Part shown: one piece after another, positions 34,138-45,992 of the stretch
How the letters are laid out: every line of letters begins with the position of its first letter
Numbering within the stretch: position 1 is the first letter of the stretch
Origin: Listeria innocua
GTDB taxonomy: Bacteria; Bacillota; Bacilli; Lactobacillales; Listeriaceae
NCBI RefSeq assembly: GCF_028596125.1
Contig: NZ_CP117229.1
Span: 2,650,001 to 2,714,000 of the forward strand
Length of the DNA: 64,000 bases
Reading direction: 5' to 3'
Made by a program: the position numbers and the translations under genes
Notes under the pieces: model-generated
The model's input: the letters and a program-made list of their open reading frames with translations, nothing else
Databases searched by the model: none
What the model was told of the DNA's origin: nothing

Positions 34138-35805
34138 CTAGCGAACGATTGGCAGAAGAATATGTGACGGAAATTCAGGACTATGATAAATCGTTTGGCT
34201 CGCAATTTGGCTTTCGGTTGAATTAATAAAACTACCGCCCGTATTTGGGTTTGGATCGAATCTAGGGAAGTTGCTTGAAGAAATTTCAACGCGAATTTGG
34301 TGCCCTTTTTCAAAAAGATTACTTGTTGCCCATAAATCAATTGTATATTCATTAATTTTGTTTTGCACATTATCGCCGTGTTGTTTGTTAGCCCGGATAA
34401 TGCCGTCTGCTAGGTTAAAGGCTGTCCCATCCGGGAAAACATCGACTAATTTAGCGGTGAAATCAGTGTTTGGCGCATCTGTTTTCGCCCATAGTTTTAC
34501 TTGGATTGGTCCTGTAATTTCTAGCGACTCTTCAAGTGGAGCAGTTGAATAACAAAGAATATCGTTGCGCAACTCTAGGTGTTGCTGATCTCTGGGACCA
34601 TCCGCATGTAGCTCTTTGTGTAAAGTTCCTCCGCCGTTTGAAGGCACCGGATTTTCCGGGTCATAACTGAATTTCGCTTTTGACTCTTTGGTTGGCGGAG
34701 TGAATTCTGCGCTTACTGTGCCTGTTTTAAAATAAAGTGGTGTCATAGCTGTATTTTCGGGTGGCCAAGTTTCAGCTGTTTTCCAATCGTTTAAGCCCAT
34801 AACAAAATAATTAACTGCCGCCATTTCAGGTAGTGGCTCTTGTTTCAGCCAGTGATTAAACCATTCTATATGTCTTGCATGCATACTTGCCTCGCCCCAT
34901 TTAGTAGCAGCTATGCCAAAGTCTCTATCTCCAATCATTTGTGCAAAATTGGCATGAGTCCATGGTCCGATGACTAATTTATCTCCAAGCTTACGGCTGT
35001 GACCATTTTGGAAATTAGCGATTGTTTTATCTAAAAAGCAGTCGTACCAACCGGCCACATGAAGCCCTGGAATATTGATTTTATCGTAATTGCTTTTCGC
35101 ATCGATTTTTTGCCAGTGATTGTGGGTTGGTTCATAATTAAGTAACTCTGAAAAGTAAGGCATTTCTTCCCGCCCAATTGCTGGCCAGTCTTTGTATGGT
35201 TTAAATTTATATAATGATTCGAGATTATCTAGGTTTTTCATTAATGTATTTGCTGCTTGTTCTTGCTCTTCACGTGTACTGTATTTGCGAGTCAGCATGT
35301 TTGGAAGCATTGATTCTAAATTCCACGTTTCCCACATACCAAGCTCGAGCGCACCGTCATGGTCGTTAAACACGTCAGTCATACTATTTTGCGCCATAAT
35401 TGGAGCAATAGTTTTTAGATGCTTATTACCGCTTATCGCAGCCAATATTTGCGTATAACCATAGTACGACAACCCGAACATTCCGACATCCCCATTAGAA
35501 TAAGGCAAAGTTGCTGCCCATTCAATTGTGTCATATCCATCATCTACTTCTGCTATGTAAGGTACAAATTCGCCTTCTGATGTGTATCTACCACGAACAT
35601 CTTGAACTATCACAATATAACCTTGCTCTGCCAAAATATTAGGACGGAGAAAATGGAGCCCATATGATTTGCTATAAGGTAATCTTGTAAGCAAAACTGG
35701 GTATTTTCCTTCATCGGCTGGACGATATATATCTGCGTAGAGAGTCACCCCATCTCGCATTTTGGCTGGAATATCTGTTTCTATTATTAATTGATTATGT
35801 TTCAC
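34138..35805 (-). CDS. CocE/NonD-family hydrolase (X-Pro dipeptidyl-peptidase-like)
   Basis: 555 residues: alpha/beta-hydrolase domain with nucleophile Ser in GLSYYGYT (about residue 118) and a C-terminal jelly-roll (X-Pro dipeptidyl-peptidase C-terminal) domain from about 330. Relatives cleave esters, beta-lactam acyl groups or Xaa-Pro peptides; the substrate is unknown and no signal peptide is visible. Start choice: an in-frame ATG at 35814 abuts AAAGGAG with no gap, whereas the GTG at 35805 lies 9 bases away and gives MKHNQLII. The 16-base parS palindrome occupies exactly this spacer and start. Confidence 0.8.
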   Translation of the reverse strand: MKHNQLIIETDIPAKMRDGVTLYADIYRPADEGKYPVLLTRLPYSKSYGLHFLRPNILAEQGYIVIVQDVRGRYTSEGEFVPYIAEVDDGYDTIEWAATLPYSNGDVGMFGLSYYGYTQILAAISGNKHLKTIAPIMAQNSMTDVFNDHDGALELGMWETWNLESMLPNMLTRKYSTREEQEQAANTLMKNLDNLESLYKFKPYKDWPAIGREEMPYFSELLNYEPTHNHWQKIDAKSNYDKINIPGLHVAGWYDCFLDKTIANFQNGHSRKLGDKLVIGPWTHANFAQMIGDRDFGIAATKWGEASMHARHIEWFNHWLKQEPLPEMAAVNYFVMGLNDWKTAETWPPENTAMTPLYFKTGTVSAEFTPPTKESKAKFSYDPENPVPSNGGGTLHKELHADGPRDQQHLELRNDILCYSTAPLEESLEITGPIQVKLWAKTDAPNTDFTAKLVDVFPDGTAFNLADGIIRANKQHGDNVQNKINEYTIDLWATSNLFEKGHQIRVEISSSNFPRFDPNPNTGGSFINSTESQIASQTIYHSPEFPSHILLPIVR

Positions 35806-35813
35806 GTGAAACA
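35798..35813. other. parS site (exact) at the start of the CocE-type hydrolase
   Basis: TGTTTCACGTGAAACA, exact consensus. It begins right after the ribosome binding site of the hydrolase gene and contains its GTG start codon. Confidence 0.9.
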
Positions 35814-35867
35814 TCTCCTTTTTAATATTGATTGCCATTTTATTGTTTCGTATACAGCAGACTATGT

Positions 35868-35910
35868 CAAACAAAGCGACCCACTCGATATGAGTGGGTC
35901 GCTTTGTTTG
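35868..35910. terminator. Strong bidirectional terminator
   Basis: Perfect 19-base stem, left arm CAAACAAAGCGACCCACTC and its complement, with a five-base loop. It follows topB on the minus strand and precedes the hydrolase gene. Confidence 0.85.
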
Positions 35911-35913
35911 CGC

Positions 35914-38067
35914 TTATTTATCTAGCTTTAATTTTGCTAATGCTTCGGCCATTGGGTTGTTAAAAGGTTCATCATCTTGCTCTTTTTGTTTTTTCATAAA
36001 CTTGGCCACGTCTGTTTTGGATACATTTTTGTTTTTCTGTTTATTGCGGCGCTCTTGGAAGGCAGTTAGCTTTTCACGATGTCCGCAAACACATACAAAA
36101 ATCTGTTTATCCCCTTCACCGCGCATTTCCATACGTTTATGGCAGTTTGGACAGCGCGCATTGGTCGTTCTTGAAACTGATTCACGATGACCACATTCAC
36201 GGTCCTGACAAACGAGCATCGTTCCGCGCTTACCTTTCACTTTTAGCATTGGCTTGCCGCAATCCGGACATTTTTGTGATGTAATGTTATCATGACGGAA
36301 TTTTTTATCGTTTTGCTTTATTTCTGTTACTGCTTTTTTAGCATAATCCCGCATTTCCGCAGTAAATTTACGATAATCTAATTCTCCTTTTGCGATTTTG
36401 GATAGCTTTTGCTCCCATCGCGCAGTTAGTTCAGAGGATTTTAAATCTTCTGGAACTAATTCGAGTAATTGCCGTCCTTTAGATGTAATGTGAATTTCCT
36501 TGCCTTGTTTTTCTATGGCAAAACTATTGAAAAGTTTTTCGATGATGTCTGCTCGTGTAGCAACTGTTCCAAGACCACCTGTTTCGCCAAGAGTCTTGGC
36601 CAGTGCTTTACTCGTTGTTTCCATATATTTTGACGGATTTTCCATTGCTGACAGTAAAGTTGCTTCATTAAATCTTGCTGGCGGCTTTGTTTTTCCTGTT
36701 TCTAAATTTACACGCTTAACAGGAATTTTGTCGCCTTTTTTCATTTTAGTCAGTTGATCGGGTTCACGCGCCTCACCGTATATACTTTTCCAGCCTAAGG
36801 ACTTAACAACCTTACCTTTTAAAGTGAAGTCTTCTTGACCGATTTTTGCTTTTACAGAGGTTTCTTCATAAATATATGGATCCGAAAGTACTGCTAAAAA
36901 ACGTTTGACTACCAAATCATAAATTTTCCGTTCTTTATCGCTTAAATCTCCGAGTGAAACGGGCTGCTCGGTCGGAATAATGGCGTGATGGTCACTTACT
37001 TTGCTGTTATCTACAAACGATTTATTTGCTTTAATTGGTTTACCACTGATTTGGCGGGCAGCTTTGGCATTTTCGCCCACACCACAAGCTTCTAAACGCT
37101 CTTTTAGAGTAGGGACAATATCAGTTGAAATAAAGCGTGAATCAGTTCGCGGATAAGTTAATACCTTATGCCGTTCGTACAAGGTTTGCATAATATTAAG
37201 CGTTTCTTTCGCTGAAAAATCATATCTATTATTGGCATCACGTTGCAATTCGGTTAAATCATATAGCCCGGGTGAAAAAGTTTTCTTTTCTTTCATAGCA
37301 ACGTCTGTAATTAACGCCGTTTCGCCTTGTAAAGATTTTACTAGTTTTTCAGCTAAATCCTTATCAAAAGTTTGTCCATTGTTCCACGTGAAACTTTCTT
37401 GCTCTGTTAACGCGGTAATTCTGTAGTATTCTCGCGGTTTAAAGTTACGTATTTCTTCTTCACGATGCTGAATCATTGCAAGCGTGGGTGTTTGCACGCG
37501 ACCACAGGATAGTTGTGCATTGTATTTGGTTGTTAACGCGCGTGTAGCATTAATCCCCACTACCCAGTCAGCCTCAGAGCGCGCCACAGCAGAATGATAC
37601 AGGTTTTCGTAAGCATTTCCTGGTTTTAAATGTTCAAATCCTTCTCGTATCGCCTTATCTGTTACGGAGGAAATCCATAATCTTTTTAGAGGTTTTTTGA
37701 TTTTCGCATAATCAATAATCCAGCGAGCTACTAGTTCTCCTTCTCGCCCTGCATCTGTTCCAATAACAATGGTAGTTATATCAGTACGGTTCATCAATTT
37801 TTTAACTGTTTCATATTGTTTTCTTGTTTGTTTAATTGGTTCTAGTTTCATTTTTTCTGGAAGCATTGGTAAGTCTTCCATATTCCAATTCTTGTATTTT
37901 GGGTCGTAGCGTTCTGGATCGGCCAGTGTTACTAAGTGTCCTAACGCCCATGTTACTACGTATTTTCCGCCTTCTAAATAGCCATTTTTTCCTTGCTTAG
38001 CCCCGAGCACGCGGCCTATATCTTTACCGACAGACGGTTTCTCTGCCAGCACTAGTGTTTTTGTCAT
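35914..38067 (-). CDS. topB: DNA topoisomerase III
   Basis: 717 residues. The N-terminal TOPRIM domain (LVLAEKPSVGKDIGRVLG; IGTDAGREGE with acidic residues about 105) is followed by the type IA core with the active-site Tyr in LTYPRTDSRF (about 310). The C-terminal zinc-ribbon region has CPDCGKP (about 617), then CQDRECG, CPNCHK and CVCG. It decatenates replicated DNA by single-strand passage. It starts 22 bases after recQ on the same strand, matching the known RecQ-Topo III functional partnership. A one-mismatch parS lies inside at 37380. Confidence 0.95.
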   Translation of the reverse strand: MTKTLVLAEKPSVGKDIGRVLGAKQGKNGYLEGGKYVVTWALGHLVTLADPERYDPKYKNWNMEDLPMLPEKMKLEPIKQTRKQYETVKKLMNRTDITTIVIGTDAGREGELVARWIIDYAKIKKPLKRLWISSVTDKAIREGFEHLKPGNAYENLYHSAVARSEADWVVGINATRALTTKYNAQLSCGRVQTPTLAMIQHREEEIRNFKPREYYRITALTEQESFTWNNGQTFDKDLAEKLVKSLQGETALITDVAMKEKKTFSPGLYDLTELQRDANNRYDFSAKETLNIMQTLYERHKVLTYPRTDSRFISTDIVPTLKERLEACGVGENAKAARQISGKPIKANKSFVDNSKVSDHHAIIPTEQPVSLGDLSDKERKIYDLVVKRFLAVLSDPYIYEETSVKAKIGQEDFTLKGKVVKSLGWKSIYGEAREPDQLTKMKKGDKIPVKRVNLETGKTKPPARFNEATLLSAMENPSKYMETTSKALAKTLGETGGLGTVATRADIIEKLFNSFAIEKQGKEIHITSKGRQLLELVPEDLKSSELTARWEQKLSKIAKGELDYRKFTAEMRDYAKKAVTEIKQNDKKFRHDNITSQKCPDCGKPMLKVKGKRGTMLVCQDRECGHRESVSRTTNARCPNCHKRMEMRGEGDKQIFVCVCGHREKLTAFQERRNKQKNKNVSKTDVAKFMKKQKEQDDEPFNNPMAEALAKLKLDK
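37380..37395. other. parS-like site (one mismatch), inside topB
   Basis: TGTTCCACGTGAAACT differs from the consensus only at the last base. Confidence 0.7.
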
Positions 38068-38089
38068 CTGTCAAACCCTCTCTTCTATC

Positions 38090-39862
38090 TTATTTTGCTG
38101 CCTCTTGTTGCAATACTGCCAAGAATTCAGCACCATATTTATCACGTTTCATCGCACCAATCCCTTTAACTTCAAGCAGCGCAACTTCCGTTTGTGGCAT
38201 ATACGCACACATTTCACGTAAGGTTTCGTCTGAAAAAATGATATAAGGCGGTACTTTGTGTTTCGCTGCTAGTTCGCGTCTGACCTCTCGTAATTTTTCG
38301 AAAAGATCACTACTTACATCCATTTTAACTTTTTCGGCACGTTTTGCTTGTTTACGCTCTACCTTTAGCTCGCCTCGTAGTACAGATATTGCTCGATCAG
38401 TAAGTTTAAGCGAAGGAAATTGACTATCTGTAGGCTGTAAATATTTTTCCGCTGTAAGGTAATCGATTAGTTGCAACACATCTTTTTGTGATGCATCTTT
38501 CATTAATCCATAGGTGCTAAGTTCTTCAAATCGCCAGTCTTTCACTTTCTGGTCAGCAGAACCTGTTAGAACCTTGGCAATTAATACTTTTCCGAAGCGT
38601 TCACCCATTCTTTTTATACACGAAAAAACTTGTTGCGCTAAAATTGTAATGTCTGTTGCCTCTCGCGTATCTAAACAATTGCTACACTTCCCGCAGTTTT
38701 CCTCGTCGTCACCAAAATACTGAACGATATACTTCTGCAAACAAATTTCTGTATAACCATAACCCGTCATTTGGCGTAACTTAGCGAATTCATTTTGTTT
38801 ACGTTCATCATCCATTTCGGATTGCTCAATTAAAAACTGTTGAATACGACTATCTTGCGGAGAAAAGAGCAGAATACAATCGCTTGGAACGCCGTCTCGA
38901 CCAGCCCTACCTGCTTCTTGATAGTATGCCTCGATATTGCGGGGAATATTATAATGAATGACAAAGCGCACATTGGATTTGTTAATGCCCATTCCAAAAG
39001 CATTCGTTGCTACAATTACACGAATATCATCATATAGAAACTTCTCCTGCCAATCTTTTCGAGCTATATCAGTCATTCCGCCGTGATACATACCAGATTC
39101 CACGCCTTTTTTAAGCAAGAAACTGTGTATCCGCTCTACTTCTTTACGTGTAGACGCATAAATAATACCTGATTCCGTCGAATTTTTCGTTAAATAATCA
39201 ATTAAATACTTGTCTTTATCCTGACCTTTTACTACTTGAAATGCTAAATTATCTCTGGAAAATCCAGTTTTGATAACAGAATTTGGTTTTATTTTTAAAA
39301 GACGGCAAATATCGTCTGAAACAGCTTGAGTTGCTGTAGCAGTAAGCGCGATAACAAGCGGACGCCGAGCCATTTTATCTAAACTATCGCAAAGACTCAG
39401 ATAACTTGGTCTAAAGTCATGACCCCACTGAGAGATACAGTGCGCTTCATCAATTGCAAATAACGCAATAGGCACTTGCTCGATTAATCGCTGAAAACCT
39501 GGCGTTTCAATTCGTTCTGGAGCAATATAAAGCATCTTTAGCTCCCCAGAAAACGCAGCATCTAACCGAATATCTATTTCTCTATTAGTAAGTGTACTAT
39601 TAATAAAAGTAGCTGCAATGCCATCTGAGACTAGCGCATCTACTTGATCCTTCATAAGTGAAATTAGCGGAGAAACGACAATGGTTAAACCGTCAAAAAG
39701 AAGTGCTGGTATTTGGTAACAAAGTGACTTCCCGCCGCCTGTTGGCATGATTGCGAGCGTATCTTCACCAGCTGAAAGTTTCGATATAACATCTATCTGT
39801 CCATCTCGAAAGTCTTGATAACCAAAATTTTGCTGTAAAATAGCTCTTGCTTGTTCTATCAT
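38090..39862 (-). CDS. recQ: ATP-dependent DNA helicase RecQ
   Basis: 590 residues. SF2 helicase motifs in order: LAIMPTGGGKSLCYQ (motif I, about residue 35-50), DEAH in LFAIDEAHCISQWGHDFRP (motif II plus the aromatic-rich loop), IALTATAT (III) and QEAGRAGRDGVPS (VI). The RecQ C-terminal zinc domain (CLQKYIVQYF, then CGKCSNCLD) and a terminal HRDC domain (about 505-585) complete the protein. It unwinds forked DNA in repair. The ATG is 14 bases from AGGAGG, rather far, but a stop codon excludes earlier starts. It heads the recQ-topB pair. Confidence 0.95.
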   Translation of the reverse strand: MIEQARAILQQNFGYQDFRDGQIDVISKLSAGEDTLAIMPTGGGKSLCYQIPALLFDGLTIVVSPLISLMKDQVDALVSDGIAATFINSTLTNREIDIRLDAAFSGELKMLYIAPERIETPGFQRLIEQVPIALFAIDEAHCISQWGHDFRPSYLSLCDSLDKMARRPLVIALTATATQAVSDDICRLLKIKPNSVIKTGFSRDNLAFQVVKGQDKDKYLIDYLTKNSTESGIIYASTRKEVERIHSFLLKKGVESGMYHGGMTDIARKDWQEKFLYDDIRVIVATNAFGMGINKSNVRFVIHYNIPRNIEAYYQEAGRAGRDGVPSDCILLFSPQDSRIQQFLIEQSEMDDERKQNEFAKLRQMTGYGYTEICLQKYIVQYFGDDEENCGKCSNCLDTREATDITILAQQVFSCIKRMGERFGKVLIAKVLTGSADQKVKDWRFEELSTYGLMKDASQKDVLQLIDYLTAEKYLQPTDSQFPSLKLTDRAISVLRGELKVERKQAKRAEKVKMDVSSDLFEKLREVRRELAAKHKVPPYIIFSDETLREMCAYMPQTEVALLEVKGIGAMKRDKYGAEFLAVLQQEAAK

Positions 39863-39975
39863 TATCTTTTTTCACGCCTCCTCTATAGAAACAGTATAGC
39901 GGTTTTAAGAACTTAATTGAAGCTTTTTGAGGAAATTCGTTTTTTCTGGGGGTTTTCTTATTTTATAGAAGAAAT

Positions 39976-40016
39976 TAAAAAGCAGAAACCTCTTTTGGAA
40001 GAGATTTCTGCTTTTT
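39976..40016 (-). terminator. Intrinsic terminator of guaB
   Basis: Stem AAAAAGCAGAAACCTCTT / AAGAGATTTCTGCTTTTT with a four-base loop; one internal mismatch. Confidence 0.9.
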
Positions 40017-40021
40017 CGACC

Positions 40022-41527
<1,506 letters not shown>

Positions 41528-41570
41528 TTATATAGAAAAAACGCATCATCTTCTCTTTATTTGTATAAAG

Positions 41571-41595
41571 AAAAAATGGTGGAAAATATCCACAT
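41571..41595 (-). terminator. Possible attenuator in the guaB leader
   Basis: On the minus strand ATGTGGA and TCCACCAT form a stem with one bulged base, followed at once by a run of T. It lies about 60 bases after the predicted start point and about 80 before guaB, so it may stop transcription early under some condition. Confidence 0.45.
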
Positions 41596-41659
41596 CATGC
41601 GACTTGTCTTCTATAATCATGCTGAAATAGCCAATGTATATTTTTAGTTATTGAATATG

Positions 41660-41688
41660 ATGTTACAAGAAGCTAGGGGCTATGTCAA
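41660..41688 (-). promoter_or_regulatory. Predicted SigmaA promoter of guaB
   Basis: Minus strand TTGACA (41688-41683), 17-base spacer, TAACAT (41665-41660). The predicted leader is about 165 bases long. Confidence 0.6.
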
Positions 41689-41732
41689 GAAGGTTTTCCG
41701 TTGTTGTTTTATTCAGAAAATATAGTAAAAAA

Positions 41733-41748
41733 TGTTTCACGTGAAACA
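41733..41748. other. parS site (exact)
   Basis: TGTTTCACGTGAAACA, extended to a 20-base palindrome by flanking AA and TT. It lies between the guaB promoter and the macrodomain gene's terminator. Confidence 0.9.
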
Positions 41749-41754
41749 TTTTAA

Positions 41755-41785
41755 AAAGCCGTCTAAGAATGTTATCTTAAACGAC
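41755..41785 (-). terminator. Terminator overlapping the end of the macrodomain gene
   Basis: Minus-strand arms GTCGTTTAAGA and TCTTAGACGGC pair throughout with two G-U pairs, then TTTTTAAAA follows. The stop codon is inside the stem. Confidence 0.65.
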
Positions 41786-42307
41786 TTCACTGTTTATTAA
41801 TTTGTTGTATAATGTTAGATTTTCTTCGTCAAAACAAACAAAGCGTACTTCTTTTATACTTGAGTCATACTCTTCTTCCGCCCATTTGCGAACGGTATAA
41901 AGCGCTACTTCTGCCGCTAGTTTTTTAGGAAAACCATATACACCTGTAGAAATATTAGGAAAAGCAATCGAAGTTAAGTCTTTTCCGGCCGCTAAATCCA
42001 ATGCTTTCCAGTAACAAGATGCTAATTTGTTAGCTTCTTGGTGCTCACCATCTTTCCAAATCGGTCCCACTGCATGAATGATATATCGCGCTTTTAAATC
42101 ACCTGCAGAAGTGATTACTGCCTCACCCGCTGGACAAGAACCAATGCGATTAATAATTTCTTGGCATTCTTTTAATAAATCTGGACCGGCTGCTTGATGG
42201 ATAGCACCATCCACTCCGCCACCACCTAGAAGTCCCGGATTAGCAGCGTTCACAATGACATCCACATTTTGTTCTGTAATATCGCCTTTTACAACTGTTA
42301 TCTCCAT
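41777..42307 (-). CDS. Macrodomain protein (ADP-ribose/O-acetyl-ADP-ribose hydrolase type)
   Basis: 176 residues, a complete MacroD/YmdB-type macrodomain: [30 protein letters not shown] (about residues 7-36) holds the Asn and glycine-rich ADP-ribose loop, and [11 protein letters not shown] (about 123-133) the second ligand loop. Family members hydrolyse O-acetyl-ADP-ribose or remove ADP-ribose from proteins. The ATG at 42307 follows AGAGGTGATGGT. It starts 57 bases after the ABC-F gene on the same strand and may be co-transcribed. O-acetyl-ADP-ribose is also the product of the sirtuin at 17.5 kb, but they are not neighbours. Confidence 0.88.
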   Translation of the reverse strand: MEITVVKGDITEQNVDVIVNAANPGLLGGGGVDGAIHQAAGPDLLKECQEIINRIGSCPAGEAVITSAGDLKARYIIHAVGPIWKDGEHQEANKLASCYWKALDLAAGKDLTSIAFPNISTGVYGFPKKLAAEVALYTVRKWAEEEYDSSIKEVRFVCFDEENLTLYNKLINSEVV

Positions 42308-42364
42308 ACCATCACCTCTTTTCTTCATTCTAATTTATTTGGAGAGTGATTTCCAGCAAGGCGA

Positions 42365-43975
42365 TTATCCTCGTTTACTAATGGCATAGCTATAATTACC
42401 TTCATACACTGTTAATTGCTTATTTTCGAGCCAAATTACTTTAGAACAGAGCTGATCAATAAAATAACGATCATGTGACACAGTAATAATTGTCCCGGTA
42501 AAAGTCCGGATTGCTTCTTCCAACACTTCACGAGATGCAATATCCAAGTGGTTGGTCGGTTCATCAAGAATAAGTGTATTCACAGGCATATTAATAAATT
42601 GAGCTAATCTAAGTCGCATCCGCTCGCCGCCGCTAATATTCGCGACTTTTCGGAAAACCATCTCCCCGTAAAACATAAAACCTGCTAGCATTTGCCTTGC
42701 TTCTCCCTCTGTCACTGCCACCTTATCTCGAAACGCTTCAAGCACTGTCATTTCTTCATTCAACTCTTCCATTTGTTGTGACAGCGAGGCAATTTTCACA
42801 CTTGCTCCGACTTTCACCATTCCGCTATCCGGCTCCACTTTTCCTTCTATTATTTTTAATAAAGTGGATTTTCCTGCACCATTTTCACCAATAATTACCA
42901 CTCGCTCGCCTTGTCTAATTTGTAAAGAAACATCCTGCACAATTTCTTTTTCGCCGAAAGATTTATTTAAATTCTCCATCACAACTACATCTTGTCCACT
43001 TCTGCTAGCTTCGTCAAATTGTAATTGCATTTGTTTTTGTGTTAATACAGGGCGCTTCACTTTTTCCATCCGTTCTAATGCTCGTTCCATATTTTTTGCC
43101 CGGCGAAACATGGCGTCGTTCGGCGGATTGGCTTGCATAGCCCACTGGCGCAACCTTTTTATGGCTTGCTGCATTTTTTTGATTTTCTTTTGTTGATCTT
43201 TATAGTCTTGGAATTCGCGTAATAGTCGTTCTTCCCGTTCTTTTAAATATCCGGAAAAATTCGTATGATAAACGATTAACTCGCGGTTCTCGAGCTCTAC
43301 CATTTTCTGAACTACTTCATCTAAAAAGTAGCGATCATGGGAAACTACCAACACAGTTCCAGCATAATGTTGTAAAAATGTCGTCAACCACTCTACTGCC
43401 ATTAAATCCAAATGGTTTGTTGGCTCATCCAAAAGTAACAAGTCCGTTTTCTGTAATAATAAATGGGCTAATGCTGCTTTTGTTTTCTCACCGCCACTTA
43501 AATCGCCCCATTTTTGAGGCAGTAACGCCCCAATACCAAGTCCGTTGACCACCTTGCTCAAGTTAGCGTCCATTTCATATCCACCAAGCTCACCAAACAA
43601 AGCCATTTTATCTCCGTAGCGGTTCATTAATTTTTCGCTTGAATTTGTTGCCATTTCTTCTTCTAATGCTCGTAATTCTTTTTCCAAATCCTCTAACTCA
43701 CCAAAACTAGTTCGTAAATATTGTTCTACTATTATATTAGGATCCACCGTCGACAATTGCTCTAACAGCCCAATTTTCGCACCCTTTTTGCTGGTTACAA
43801 TCCCGCTATCAACGCCCTCAGTTCCTTTTAAAATCTTCAAAATAGTACTTTTCCCTTCGCCATTACGACCAATTAAACCGACACGCTCGCCTTCCTCTAA
43901 TTGAAGAGATACTTTCTCTAAAATAATATCTCCGGTAAAACTTTTAACTACATCATTCATTGCTACTATTGTCAT
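42365..43975 (-). CDS. ABC-F family ATPase (ribosome-associated type)
   Basis: 536 residues with two ABC ATPase domains and no membrane segment. Domain 1 has GRNGEGKST, LSGGEKTKAALA and LLLLDEPTNHLD. Domain 2 has GENGAGKST, SGGERMRLRLAQ and LILDEPTNHLD. The charged linker (about residues 240-310) is the P-site tRNA-interaction motif of ABC-F factors. Such proteins bind the ribosome E site as translation factors or antibiotic-protection proteins; which one this is cannot be decided by reading. The ATG at 43975 follows TGGAGGATAAA. Upstream lies an exact parS site. Confidence 0.88.
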   Translation of the reverse strand: MTIVAMNDVVKSFTGDIILEKVSLQLEEGERVGLIGRNGEGKSTILKILKGTEGVDSGIVTSKKGAKIGLLEQLSTVDPNIIVEQYLRTSFGELEDLEKELRALEEEMATNSSEKLMNRYGDKMALFGELGGYEMDANLSKVVNGLGIGALLPQKWGDLSGGEKTKAALAHLLLQKTDLLLLDEPTNHLDLMAVEWLTTFLQHYAGTVLVVSHDRYFLDEVVQKMVELENRELIVYHTNFSGYLKEREERLLREFQDYKDQQKKIKKMQQAIKRLRQWAMQANPPNDAMFRRAKNMERALERMEKVKRPVLTQKQMQLQFDEASRSGQDVVVMENLNKSFGEKEIVQDVSLQIRQGERVVIIGENGAGKSTLLKIIEGKVEPDSGMVKVGASVKIASLSQQMEELNEEMTVLEAFRDKVAVTEGEARQMLAGFMFYGEMVFRKVANISGGERMRLRLAQFINMPVNTLILDEPTNHLDIASREVLEEAIRTFTGTIITVSHDRYFIDQLCSKVIWLENKQLTVYEGNYSYAISKRG

Positions 43976-44010
43976 TTTATCCTCCATTTATCCAAGGAAG
44001 CATGGCAAAA

Positions 44011-44026
44011 TGTTTCACGTGAAACA
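44011..44026. other. parS site (exact)
   Basis: TGTTTCACGTGAAACA, between the ABC-F start codon and the terminator of the small RNA at 44041. Confidence 0.9.
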
Positions 44027-44040
44027 TTTTTTCAGACAAC

Positions 44041-44278
44041 AAAAAAGCGTCAGACAAGCGCCCGACGCCAATTATAAGTATAATACTAATTTAGCACTAT
44101 ACAAACCGATTGCGTGACTCCATGCTTCTCTCATTTTTTCTAGTTATACAGTTTTTTGGGCAGACTTCACCAATGTAACTGCAATACCGGAAAAAATTGC
44201 ACGGACAATATACAAAAATTTAGCTATACTAGTTCGCGCATTCAAAAGAAACATGTCATCTCACCTCTTTTCATTAAT
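44041..44278 (-). ncRNA. rliI: Small RNA transcription unit, probably RliI
   Basis: A strong promoter (44285-44313) and an intrinsic terminator with arms GCGTC / GACGC and TTTTTT (44041-44068) bracket a transcript of about 238 bases on the minus strand. From memory, the Listeria small RNA RliI was mapped between the orthologues of these two flanking genes with nearly the same length; the identity should be confirmed by alignment. The transcript contains a 36-codon reading frame with a good ribosome binding site, so it could be an mRNA or a dual-function RNA. Confidence 0.68.
44144..44254 (-). CDS. Possible 36-residue hydrophobic peptide encoded within the small RNA
   Basis: The ATG at 44254 is preceded by AGAGGTGAG at 7 bases. 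The peptide starts MFLLNARTSIAKF and continues through a hydrophobic stretch rich in Ile, Val, Ala and Phe to a basic end (VKSAQKTV). It has net positive charge and could form one amphipathic or membrane-spanning helix, like type I toxins or phenol-soluble-modulin-like peptides; it matches none I know by sequence. The frame is closed by TAA 76 bases before the terminator. Translation is inferred only from the start signals. Confidence 0.5.
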   Translation of the reverse strand: MFLLNARTSIAKFLYIVRAIFSGIAVTLVKSAQKTV

Positions 44279-44284
44279 ACATAT

Positions 44285-44313
44285 AGAATAAGGGATGCTG
44301 CCTCAAATGTCAA
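44285..44313 (-). promoter_or_regulatory. Promoter of the small RNA
   Basis: Minus strand TTGACA (44313-44308), exactly 17 bases, TATTCT (44290-44285). This is the best SigmaA promoter in the window and points at the 36-codon frame. Confidence 0.82.
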
Positions 44314-44405
44314 TTGTTCTCCCAATCACATGCACGAAACACAGCGTTTCAACTCAGAAACTTATACCATTGATATGAAACACGAACCCAAAGCATCAAA
44401 ATCTA

Positions 44406-44434
44406 TTTACCAATTAGTCGAAACCGTTTACATT
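44406..44434 (+). promoter_or_regulatory. Beta-glucoside operon promoter with cre site
   Basis: TTTACC (44406-44411), 17 bases, TACATT (44429-44434). CGAAACCGTTTACA (44419-44432) fits the CcpA cre pattern with one mismatch and covers the -10, so glucose repression is expected. Upstream, GAAACACAGCGTTTC (44336-44350) and two more GAAAC copies may be operator half-sites for the RpiR regulator. Confidence 0.6.
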
Positions 44435-44465
44435 AATAAGGCAAGCAAAACAAAAAACAGACTAA

Positions 44466-45947
<1,482 letters not shown>

Positions 45948-45992
45948 GCCTTGTTCTCTCTCTGTTTCAACCATTTTGGGAGGGAAATTTTA

